This document shows, piece by piece, positions 7,406 to 13,654 of a stretch of DNA of 13,654 bases. A model generated the notes under the pieces. It was given only the letters and a program-made list of their open reading frames with translations. It was not told the DNA's origin and did not search any database. Where the stretch lies: positions 1 through 13,654 of the forward strand of contig JAISVU010000233.1 in assembly GCA_031271375.1 (NCBI GenBank), in the 5' to 3' direction. Within the stretch, counting starts at the first letter, position 1, and every line of letters begins with the position of its first letter. The DNA is from Clostridiales bacterium (lineage in GTDB: Bacteria > Bacillota > Clostridia > Lachnospirales > WRAX01). The translations under genes and the position numbers were made by a program.

Positions 7406-8588
7406 GAAGTCCTCCTTTAACAAAAATTCCGTCTTTTATAACGGAATGCACATGGTTTAAACCAAAATGATATACTATGTAATCAATATTTGGTGTGCCA
7501 AATATCACCAAATCAGCCTTTAATCCCGGTTTAATCGCGCCTCTATCCGTTAAGCCCAATGCTTTAGCAGCTCCCGACGTCATGGCGCGGATAATTTCGA
7601 TAGGCATGAGCCCCATTCCAAAGGCCGCGAACGTCATAACGGCTTGGAGGTTCTCGGTTGGGCAGCTCCCCGGGTTATAATCCGTCGCGAGCGCGATGTT
7701 TACGCCGGCATTAATCATATCCCTGGCCCTGGCAAAGCTCCCCGTCATCAGATAAAACGATGTGGCAGGCAGCAGCACGGCAGAGACGCCCGCCTGTGCC
7801 AGCGCCTCTATGCCCGCGTCCGAGGTCTTTAACAGATGCTCCGCCGAAACAGCTCCCAGTTCCGCCGCCAGCTCCGCCCCGCCCATCGGCTCTATCTCGT
7901 CCGCGTGGAGCTTTACGCCGAACCCCAGAGCCTTCGCGGCTTGCAATATCTCTCTGGTCTCGTCCAAATAAAAGGCCCCGTCTTCGCAGAACACATCAAC
8001 AAAGGCGGCGTCCGTTACTTTAGGCATAACCTCGTTTATCATTAAATCCAGGTATCCCCGCCGGTTGTCCTTATACTCCGGCGGCATCGCGTGCGCGCCC
8101 ATGTATGTACTGATAATATCAATGGGATGCTCGCCGTTCAGCTCCTTCGCGGCTTTCAGCTGCTTCAGCTCCGTGTGAATGTCCAAGCCATAGCCGCTCT
8201 TGGCTTCTACGGTGGTTGTGCCGTGGGCCAGCATGATATCCAGGCTCTTCCGTGCCTTATCCTTCAGCTCCTCTATGGAAGCGGTGCGGGTGGCTCTGAC
8301 AGTGGAGAGTATGCCGCCGCCTTTCTTTAATATATCCATATACGGCACGCCCGAGAGCTTATCCGCCAGCTCGTTTTCGCGTGAACCCGCGTGAACCAGA
8401 TGGGTATGGGCGTCAATCAGCCCCGGCGTAACGGTCATGCCCGCCGCAGTATAGCAAGGGATATTTAAAGGCTTTCTCTGCGTTATCTCCCGGATAAGCC
8501 CGTCCTTAACCACAATAAAGCCGTCGGTTACGCCGGAGGTTCCTTCAAATGTGACTATATTATCGGACTGTATCGCGTAGGCGCTCAC
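7383..8588 (-). CDS. hutI: Imidazolonepropionase
   Basis: Hydrolyses 4-imidazolone-5-propionate to N-formimino-L-glutamate. The 401-residue protein is a metal-dependent amidohydrolase with the expected zinc ligands: H61 and H63 in DAHTHLVHAG, H228 in KLHADE (with E231) and D303 in ALATDYNPGS. SAEHLL (H251) and the substrate-binding SRENE after the first histidine motif are also present, and length is normal for HutI. The start is GTG at 8588, overlapping the ftcD stop as GTGA, with a weak GAGG 8 bases upstream, so its translation probably depends on ftcD. Its 3' end carries the start of fchA. Confidence 0.97.
   Translation of the reverse strand: MSAYAIQSDNIVTFEGTSGVTDGFIVVKDGLIREITQRKPLNIPCYTAAGMTVTPGLIDAHTHLVHAGSRENELADKLSGVPYMDILKKGGGILSTVRATRTASIEELKDKARKSLDIMLAHGTTTVEAKSGYGLDIHTELKQLKAAKELNGEHPIDIISTYMGAHAMPPEYKDNRRGYLDLMINEVMPKVTDAAFVDVFCEDGAFYLDETREILQAAKALGFGVKLHADEIEPMGGAELAAELGAVSAEHLLKTSDAGIEALAQAGVSAVLLPATSFYLMTGSFARARDMINAGVNIALATDYNPGSCPTENLQAVMTFAAFGMGLMPIEIIRAMTSGAAKALGLTDRGAIKPGLKADLVIFGTPNIDYIVYHFGLNHVHSVIKDGIFVKGGLHADRYDC
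7411..7418 (-). promoter_or_regulatory. Ribosome binding site deciding the fchA start
   Basis: The minus strand reads AAAGGAGG inside the 3' end of hutI, 5 bases before ATG 7405. It rules out the upstream TTG at 7423. Confidence 0.75.
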
Positions 8589-9478
8589 TCCAGCATCCTC
8601 GCCTCTATGACCTGGTTAATACTGAAATTCTCTATTTGCAGATAATACTCGGCGGTGTCAACCAAAGCCTGCATAGGCAAGAGGCCGATAACCTCGCTGC
8701 CAACCGCCGTTACGCCGTACCGCGCCGCCTCGATTTTAATCAGCTCGAAGGCGCGGTACAAAGCCGTCTTCGTGTAGTCGGTCATGTTCATCGACACCTG
8801 GGCGATACCGCGTTCTCGGAGGCTCACGCCCATAGCCTTCGTAAAGCGCAGGCCGCCGCCGGAGTGACGGACGACCTTTGCGATATTGTTCGCGATCTCT
8901 ATATTGTCCGTGTTCAGGTTCACATTAAAGGCGATAAGCGGCATACGCGCCCCCACCGCAGCGACGCCCGCCGTGGGATGGGGCTCCTCGCCGAAGTCCG
9001 GCTTCCAGCCCGGCCTTTTGAGCTTCTTCCCCATCCCCTCGAACTCGCCTTTGCGCACGTCGGCCAGGTTGCGCCGCAGCTCCGACGACGCGGAGTTCTC
9101 ATAAAGGATAACGGGTATACCGTACTTTGCGTAAATCTCGGCCGCCGCAGCCTTCGACAGCGCCACGGCCTCGTCCATCGTCATATCCTTTATCGGGATA
9201 AAAGGGATAACGTCAACCGCGCCCATGCGGGGATGCTCGCCTGTGTGCCTGGTCATGTCGATAAGCTCCGCCGCCGTACCCGCCGCCGCCACTGCAGCGT
9301 TCTTGACGGCCTCCGGCTCGCCCATAACCGTAACAACGGTGCGGTTATGATCCTTGTCGCTGGAGTAGTCCAGCAGCTTAACGCCGGGCCTGTCCATGAA
9401 ATTAAGGACGATGCGCTGCACGACGCCTTGATCCCTGCCCTCGCTAAAATTAGGGACACATTCTACGATTTTTGGCAT
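8585..9478 (-). CDS. ftcD: Glutamate formimidoyltransferase
   Basis: Transfers the formimino group from N-formimino-L-glutamate to tetrahydrofolate, yielding L-glutamate and 5-formimino-THF. The 297-residue protein corresponds to the formiminotransferase half of mammalian FTCD. It starts with MPKIVECVPNFSEGRD and carries RHTGEHPRMGAVDVIPFIP, in which H82 aligns with the catalytic His82 known from the pig enzyme. Later conserved pieces are PHPTAGVAAVGAR and VSMNMTDYTKT. ATG at 9478 is preceded by AAAGGAGA. It follows the stalk-domain gene by 32 bases and overlaps hutI. Presence of this enzyme rather than HutF/HutG or formimino-glutamase means the one-carbon unit is kept on folate, as known for several anaerobes. 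Confidence 0.97.
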   Translation of the reverse strand: MPKIVECVPNFSEGRDQGVVQRIVLNFMDRPGVKLLDYSSDKDHNRTVVTVMGEPEAVKNAAVAAAGTAAELIDMTRHTGEHPRMGAVDVIPFIPIKDMTMDEAVALSKAAAAEIYAKYGIPVILYENSASSELRRNLADVRKGEFEGMGKKLKRPGWKPDFGEEPHPTAGVAAVGARMPLIAFNVNLNTDNIEIANNIAKVVRHSGGGLRFTKAMGVSLRERGIAQVSMNMTDYTKTALYRAFELIKIEAARYGVTAVGSEVIGLLPMQALVDTAEYYLQIENFSINQVIEARMLE

Positions 9479-9510
9479 GTTAATCTCCTTTAGCTGGTTT
9501 TCATCATTTA

Positions 9511-10641
9511 TTATTCATTCGCGGCCGAAAGCCGCGCTCCGCCCCATTCCACGACAGTAAACCCCGTCCGCTCAAAGGGCTCCAGTTCCTGCGGCTCTAT
9601 CGCGGTATATGCGTCCAGCGGCTTATACGCCATAAAGACACGCAGCATAGAATCCGGCTCCGGGGTAATAATGAGCTTCGCGTTGCCGGTATAGGCCTCC
9701 TGCTGGAAGGTAATGAGGTTATAGGGGTTATTCTGCATCTGGGGCAGCCAGTACACGATAAACTCGTTGTACTCCCTGGGAGTAAGGCCCAGGGAGGCCA
9801 GCTTATCCCGCAGAAAGGCGGCAGTATCAGCGCCGCTGACGGCAAAGCCCTTGCTGAAGTCATACGCAACGCTGTCGGAGCGGCCTTCCCAGAATAAATA
9901 AGAGTATTCCAGGCCGTCCGCGTGGTTAATCAGCGTCCCGTCCGGGCGGGCTGTAACCGACCAGCCATTATAGTATTCGGGATAGGTAACGCCCAGTTCC
10001 CCATTGTAATCAATAGCGACCGTAACGTCCATTTCGTTTTCAGGGTACAGATAGATAACGGGCTTGGCCGGAGACCCAACGGAAACGCTGAGGACATATA
10101 TCTCTCCGCTTTCAGGAACGCTCCCGTCGTCCGCGACGCGCTCGAACAGCACGGTAAAATTCCCTTTCGGTATGTCGCGGGGGATGCCGATAAGAAATTC
10201 GTGAGCCCGCGTCTCAGCGCCGGACTCTTTCTCGCTGTACCTGTCGTCAACCGTCACAAGCGGGGAACTGACGTAGGCGACCCGCCATTTATATATATCG
10301 TCATAGCCTTCGTTAAGAAAATAACTGTAATATGGATATCCGATTTGAATGTTCATATGCCCGAGGGTGACATTGCCCATGCGCAGCTCGCCGCCGCCGT
10401 CCTCGTCGAACATATCGATACGCCGCAGCGCCCCGTTATACGTGACCTTTTTGCCCAGCGCCTCGCCCAGGAGCCTTACCGGGACATATGCCCTGTCGTC
10501 TTTTATAATCACCTCGGCGTCTTCCAGCGGCTCGCCGTCAACGAACAGCGTGATATCTCCGGCCCGCGCCGTAGTGCAGGGTATTAACGCGCATATTGCA
10601 ATGAACATTGCTACAAGTCGTTTAATCAGTTTGCTGTTCAT
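9511..10641 (-). CDS. Secreted stalk-domain (copper amine oxidase N-like) protein with unknown C-terminal KPVIYLYP domain
   Basis: I cannot assign a biochemical function. The 376-residue protein begins with a signal peptide (KLIKR, hydrophobic core to about residue 22, likely cleavage after ARA at about 27), so it acts outside the membrane. Residues about 30-76 (LFVDGEPLEDAEVIIKDDRA then YVPVRLLGEALG) form a copper amine oxidase N-like 'stalk' domain, common in Firmicute surface proteins and not itself catalytic. Residues about 80-190 look like beta-rich linker. A separate domain starts at KPVIYLYP (193-200) and continues through YNGWSVTARPDG, YSYLFWEGRSD, NEFIVYWLPQMQNNPYNLI and GFTVVEWGG near the end; it resembles an uncharacterised family I recall but cannot name. 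ATG 10641 overlaps the hutU stop as ATGA, so it is coupled to hutU. It lacks a lipobox, SLH repeats or a visible wall anchor. Confidence 0.85.
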   Translation of the reverse strand: MNSKLIKRLVAMFIAICALIPCTTARAGDITLFVDGEPLEDAEVIIKDDRAYVPVRLLGEALGKKVTYNGALRRIDMFDEDGGGELRMGNVTLGHMNIQIGYPYYSYFLNEGYDDIYKWRVAYVSSPLVTVDDRYSEKESGAETRAHEFLIGIPRDIPKGNFTVLFERVADDGSVPESGEIYVLSVSVGSPAKPVIYLYPENEMDVTVAIDYNGELGVTYPEYYNGWSVTARPDGTLINHADGLEYSYLFWEGRSDSVAYDFSKGFAVSGADTAAFLRDKLASLGLTPREYNEFIVYWLPQMQNNPYNLITFQQEAYTGNAKLIITPEPDSMLRVFMAYKPLDAYTAIEPQELEPFERTGFTVVEWGGARLSAANE

Positions 10642-12638
10642 TTGCTCATTACCTTTTCCAGAAGACCTTCTTCCGGGATAAACGGCAGCGTGATATGCCC
10701 CCCGGCGCCGGATTGGTTATACTTCGCGGCCGCCTCAATGGCGTTAGGGTTCCTTGCCCAGCCCCGGCGGGCGACGCCGCCGTAAACATCCCACATCATC
10801 GCGCTTTTTATGACATTGTCCGCGCGCTTGCTGCCGTCCAGCACAAGGCCGAAGCCGCCGTTTACCGACTTGCCTATGCCTACGCCGCCGCCGTTATGCA
10901 GCGCGATAAGGCTCATGCCCCGTGCGGCGTTGCCTGCGAAGCACTGGACGGCCATGTCCGCCATTACGTTACTGCCGTCTTTTATATTTGCGGTCTCCCG
11001 GAAGGGGGAGTCCGTCCCGCTGACGTCGTGATGATCCCTGCCCAGCATGATGGGGCCGGTTTCGCCGGTTCTTACAAGCTCGTTGAATTTTAGGGCTATG
11101 TCCCGGCGGCCCTCGCCGTCCTGGTACAGGATACGCGCCTTCGTGCCGACGACCAGCTTATTCTTCATCGCGTCCCGTATCCAGATGTAATTATCCCTAT
11201 CCTGGCCCCTTCTGTCAGGATTTATCAAACTCAGGGCTGCCGCGTCGGTCTTTATCAAATCCTCTTCCTTGCCCGACAGGCACACCCAGCGGAACGGACC
11301 ATAACCGTAGTCGAAGAGCTCAGGGCCCATGATGTCCTCAACGTATGAAGGGAAGACGAAGCCGTCTTTTTCATCGACGCCGTTCTTCGAGATTTCCCGC
11401 ACGCCGGAGTCGAATACGGCTTTAAGGAAGGAGTTGCCGTAGTCAAAGAAATAAGAGCCCTTGCCAACCAAAGCCTTGATCAGGTTAAAATGCCGCTTGA
11501 AGGACGCGTCCACCAAAGACTTGAAGCGCGGACGATCCGTGGCAAGGAGCTCGGTGCGCTCCTCGAAGGTTATACCTGCGGGGCAGTAGCCGCCCTCGTA
11601 TGGCGCATGGCATGAGGTCTGGTCTGAGAGCAAATCAATACGGATGTCATTATCCGCCGCGTATTGCAGCAAATCCACGATATTTCCGTGATAGGCGACG
11701 GAATAGGGCTTCTTCTCGTCGCAGGCCTTTTTCGCGATTTCAAAGGCCGACGCGGTGTCGTCCGTCATCTCCCTGACCCAGCCCTGGTCAAGACGCGTTT
11801 TTATGCGCGACATATCCACCTCGGCGATGATACCCACGCCTCCGGCGATTTCGGCGGCCTTGCCCTGGGCTCCGCTCATGCCGCCCAAGCCTGACGTAAC
11901 GAAGAGCTTGCCTTTTAAATCTTCGTCAATACCCAGCTTGAGCCGCCCCGCGTTAAGGAGCGTATTATAAGTCCCGTGAACGATACCCTGAGGGCCGATA
12001 TACATCCAGCCCCCGGCCGTCATCTGGCCGTAATTGGCGACGCCCATCTCCTCGGCGACCTCCCAGTGCTCCTGGGTGTCGAACATGCCTACCATTAGCG
12101 CGTTCGTGATAATGACCCTGGGTGCGGACTCCGGGGAGGGGAACAGCCCCAGAGGGTGGCCGGATTCGATAACCAGCGTCTCTCGATCCGTTAGCCGCTC
12201 CAGGTATTTCATAATAAGCCGGTACTGGAGCCAGTTCTGGCAGACCTGGCCCGTTTCGCCGTATGTAACCAGCTCATAGGGATATAAAGCCGTCTCAAAG
12301 TCCAAATTGTTGTCGATCATAACCTGAAAGGCCCGGCCTTCCAGACAATTACCCTTATACCCGTCAATGGGTTTTCCATAAATACGCCCTTCCGGGCGGT
12401 AGCGGTAGGCGTAGATTCTTCCGTATGCGAGCAGTTCCTGGTAGAACTCCGGGGCCAGGTCCTCGTGATACTCCGCAGGCACATAACGCAGGGCGTTTTT
12501 CAGCGCCGTCTCCGTCTGGGCTTTATTGAGGCGGTATCCCCGGGAAGGGGCGCGGCGTATGCCTTCGATGAAAGCGGGGTACGCCGGGGGGGCTTCGTTT
12601 AAGTAGGTTTGCATGGATGCTCTTACGTCAGCAATCAT
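10638..12638 (-). CDS. hutU: Urocanate hydratase, long form
   Basis: Hydrates urocanate to 4-imidazolone-5-propionate using tightly bound NAD+ as an electrophile. Family signatures include SGHPLGLFPS, GGWMYIGPQGIVHGTY, the NAD-binding TSGLGGMSGAQGKAA at about residue 250, DQTSCHAPYEGGYCPAG, GPFRWVCLSG, GRDHHDVSG and LHNGGGVGIGKSVNGG. At 666 residues it is about 100 longer than the Pseudomonas/Bacillus enzymes (about 555), with the extra sequence mostly N-terminal, resembling the longer form that includes vertebrate UROC1. An in-frame TTG at 12647 abuts the Shine-Dalgarno directly; GGAGGT (12647-12652) lies 8 bases from ATG 12638, so that ATG is chosen. It begins 5 bases after the PstS-like gene stop and its stop overlaps the stalk gene start. 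Confidence 0.97.
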   Translation of the reverse strand: MIADVRASMQTYLNEAPPAYPAFIEGIRRAPSRGYRLNKAQTETALKNALRYVPAEYHEDLAPEFYQELLAYGRIYAYRYRPEGRIYGKPIDGYKGNCLEGRAFQVMIDNNLDFETALYPYELVTYGETGQVCQNWLQYRLIMKYLERLTDRETLVIESGHPLGLFPSPESAPRVIITNALMVGMFDTQEHWEVAEEMGVANYGQMTAGGWMYIGPQGIVHGTYNTLLNAGRLKLGIDEDLKGKLFVTSGLGGMSGAQGKAAEIAGGVGIIAEVDMSRIKTRLDQGWVREMTDDTASAFEIAKKACDEKKPYSVAYHGNIVDLLQYAADNDIRIDLLSDQTSCHAPYEGGYCPAGITFEERTELLATDRPRFKSLVDASFKRHFNLIKALVGKGSYFFDYGNSFLKAVFDSGVREISKNGVDEKDGFVFPSYVEDIMGPELFDYGYGPFRWVCLSGKEEDLIKTDAAALSLINPDRRGQDRDNYIWIRDAMKNKLVVGTKARILYQDGEGRRDIALKFNELVRTGETGPIMLGRDHHDVSGTDSPFRETANIKDGSNVMADMAVQCFAGNAARGMSLIALHNGGGVGIGKSVNGGFGLVLDGSKRADNVIKSAMMWDVYGGVARRGWARNPNAIEAAAKYNQSGAGGHITLPFIPEEGLLEKVMSK

Positions 12639-12643
12639 TGTAT

Positions 12644-13588
12644 TCAACCTCCGTTTTCTTCCTTAAGGGGCAGCTCGCCATAAATACCCACATACCCCGC
12701 GCCCGCGACGACCTTCTGGCCTTCGGCGGTCAGCAGCCAGTCTGTTAGCGCTTTTCCCTTCGTGTTTCCTTTGTTGTAATAACTGTATGTATAAACTAGC
12801 AGCGGATAACTGTTGTCCGCCAGCGTTTCGTTTGACGGGGCTATGCCGTCTACCGATACAGTCTTTAAATGCTTTTCGTCCGACATATCCTGTTCCATAG
12901 ACCAGCTGTAAATATTATAACCTATTGCGGCGGAGCCCCCGTCCTCAATATAATCAAGCATGGTACCCATCGCGTATGCGTAGATAACGCCGCTGCCGTC
13001 CATGAGCGGAACATTGCCCATAAACTCGTCCATTGCGGTTTGACTGCCCGAGTCCATATTGCGCTGAACTGTGACAATCGGCTCGTCATTCCCGCCAACC
13101 TCGCTCCAATTCGTTATCTTGCCCGAATAGATATCCTTTATTTGCCGCTGTGTTAATGAATTAACCGGGTTGCTTTGATGGACAATAAACACAAAGCCCT
13201 CTTTCGCTATCGGGGTAATCACCAAATCCGCGCCGCGCCGCCTAACATCCTCCAAAGTTTCGTCGTAATACCGTACCGAAAGCAGGACGTCGGCGGGGTT
13301 TTCGCTGCCGGGGACGAGACGTTCCAGCGCGGCGTAGGTCTGGCTGTGTATCGGGTTGGAATCCTCGCCGGTCAAATAGCCGCGAATAGCGGCGTGCATG
13401 GATTCTGTCGACGAGCTTCCGTCAATTACGGGGTATTCCGGCAAAGTCATAGGCGTTTTGTCCCCGAGGCCGTCGTGGTCTATATCCGCTTCCCAAATAA
13501 GCGAATCGGCTGTTTTATGCTCAACGCATCCAAAGAAAGAAACTGCTAAAACGAAAATAAATAAAAACATAAAGGGTTTTTCAAACAT
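12644..13588 (-). CDS. PstS-like (phosphate-type) solute-binding lipoprotein
   Basis: An extracytoplasmic binding protein of the PstS/PBP-like II class, about 314 residues. It starts with a short hydrophobic signal (residues 5-20) ending in FFGC, so C21 is a possible lipidated cysteine, although Phe at -3 is unusual. Next comes DIDHDGLGD (35-43), then YPVIDGSSSTESM (52-64), the first ligand loop. LTQRQIKDIYSGKITNWSEV (145-164) and QRNMDSGSQTAMDEFMG (R176, S180-G181-S182, T184) correspond to the PstS signature and phosphate-contacting loop. No permease or ATPase gene accompanies it. The gene ends 5 bases before hutU, so it is probably first in the hut operon; its true ligand is unknown. Start is uncertain: TTG 13609, ATG 13597 and ATG 13594 are in frame, but AGGGG (13599-13603) best fits ATG 13588. 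Confidence 0.82.
   Translation of the reverse strand: MFEKPFMFLFIFVLAVSFFGCVEHKTADSLIWEADIDHDGLGDKTPMTLPEYPVIDGSSSTESMHAAIRGYLTGEDSNPIHSQTYAALERLVPGSENPADVLLSVRYYDETLEDVRRRGADLVITPIAKEGFVFIVHQSNPVNSLTQRQIKDIYSGKITNWSEVGGNDEPIVTVQRNMDSGSQTAMDEFMGNVPLMDGSGVIYAYAMGTMLDYIEDGGSAAIGYNIYSWSMEQDMSDEKHLKTVSVDGIAPSNETLADNSYPLLVYTYSYYNKGNTKGKALTDWLLTAEGQKVVAGAGYVGIYGELPLKEENGG
12647..12652 (-). promoter_or_regulatory. Ribosome binding site deciding the hutU start
   Basis: The minus strand reads GGAGGT, lying within the last codons of the upstream PstS-like gene. Spacing of 8 bases points to ATG 12638; the TTG at 12647 shares a base with it and cannot be used. Confidence 0.75.
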
Positions 13589-13654
13589 TGGCATCATGCC
13601 CCTTATCAAAGATCAGAATCATATAGTAAACCCCTTTAATATGCAAACAAAAAG

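Noticed and set aside
8636..9493. A 285-codon open frame on the plus strand opposite ftcD
   Set aside because: It is the mirror of a clearly conserved enzyme gene, has no recognisable protein pattern and no good ribosome binding site; high-GC codon use makes such antisense frames common.
9511..10641. Calling the stalk-domain gene a copper amine oxidase
   Set aside because: Only the small non-catalytic N-like domain is present; there is no large catalytic domain with the topaquinone Tyr motif.
12644..13588. Naming the binding protein pstS outright
   Set aside because: The family resemblance is clear, but there are no pstCAB genes and the hut context leaves the ligand uncertain.
13620..13650. 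Weak promoter-like pair (TTGTTT and TACTAT, 16 bases apart, minus strand) before the PstS-like gene
   Set aside because: Both boxes are poor matches and the window ends there, so the start of the hut transcript cannot be judged.

Overview
All supported genes in this window lie on the minus strand, so the biological reading order runs from the right edge (13654) to the left edge (1). The sequence looks like a chromosomal segment of a moderately GC-rich anaerobic bacterium, most likely a clostridial-type Firmicute, although Synergistetes or a similar amino-acid fermenter is possible. This is inferred from three things: V-type ATPase genes in the order H/F-I-K-E-C, an anaerobe-style histidine utilisation set with separate formiminotransferase and cyclodeaminase genes, and a secreted 'stalk' (copper amine oxidase N-like) protein. 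No rRNA, tRNA, CRISPR array, insertion sequence or phage gene was seen, and there is no gene-free stretch longer than about 110 bases.

Region 1 (13588 down to 5310) is a tightly packed histidine degradation operon of seven genes: a PstS-like solute-binding lipoprotein, urocanate hydratase (hutU), a secreted stalk-domain protein of unknown function, glutamate formimidoyltransferase (ftcD), imidazolonepropionase (hutI), formimidoyl-THF cyclodeaminase (fchA) and histidine ammonia-lyase (hutH). Genes overlap by a few bases or are separated by at most 32 bases, so the set is probably one transcript. Together the enzymes take L-histidine to urocanate, imidazolonepropionate, N-formimino-L-glutamate, and then L-glutamate plus formimino-THF, which becomes methenyl-THF plus ammonia. 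Two genes do not belong to the textbook pathway: the binding protein at the front and the stalk protein inside.

Region 2 (5226 down to 4138) is a single response regulator with a REC domain fused to an HD-GYP cyclic-di-GMP phosphodiesterase domain. It has its own candidate promoter.

Region 3 (4103 down to 1) is the start of a V-type ATPase operon: a good sigma-70-like promoter, then the G/H stalk subunit, membrane subunit I, the K rotor subunit, peripheral stalk subunit E and the first 187 codons of subunit C, which runs off the left edge. The K subunit carries all the residues that bind Na+ in the Enterococcus hirae enzyme, so a sodium-coupled enzyme is likely. Histidine fermentation through glutamate and a Na+ ATPase would fit together in an amino-acid-fermenting anaerobe, but that link is inference.

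Five of the longest open frames start upstream of the likely real start. Shine-Dalgarno position and family N-termini favour shorter versions for the PstS-like gene, hutU, fchA, the V-ATPase H subunit and subunit I, and the coordinates given here reflect that.
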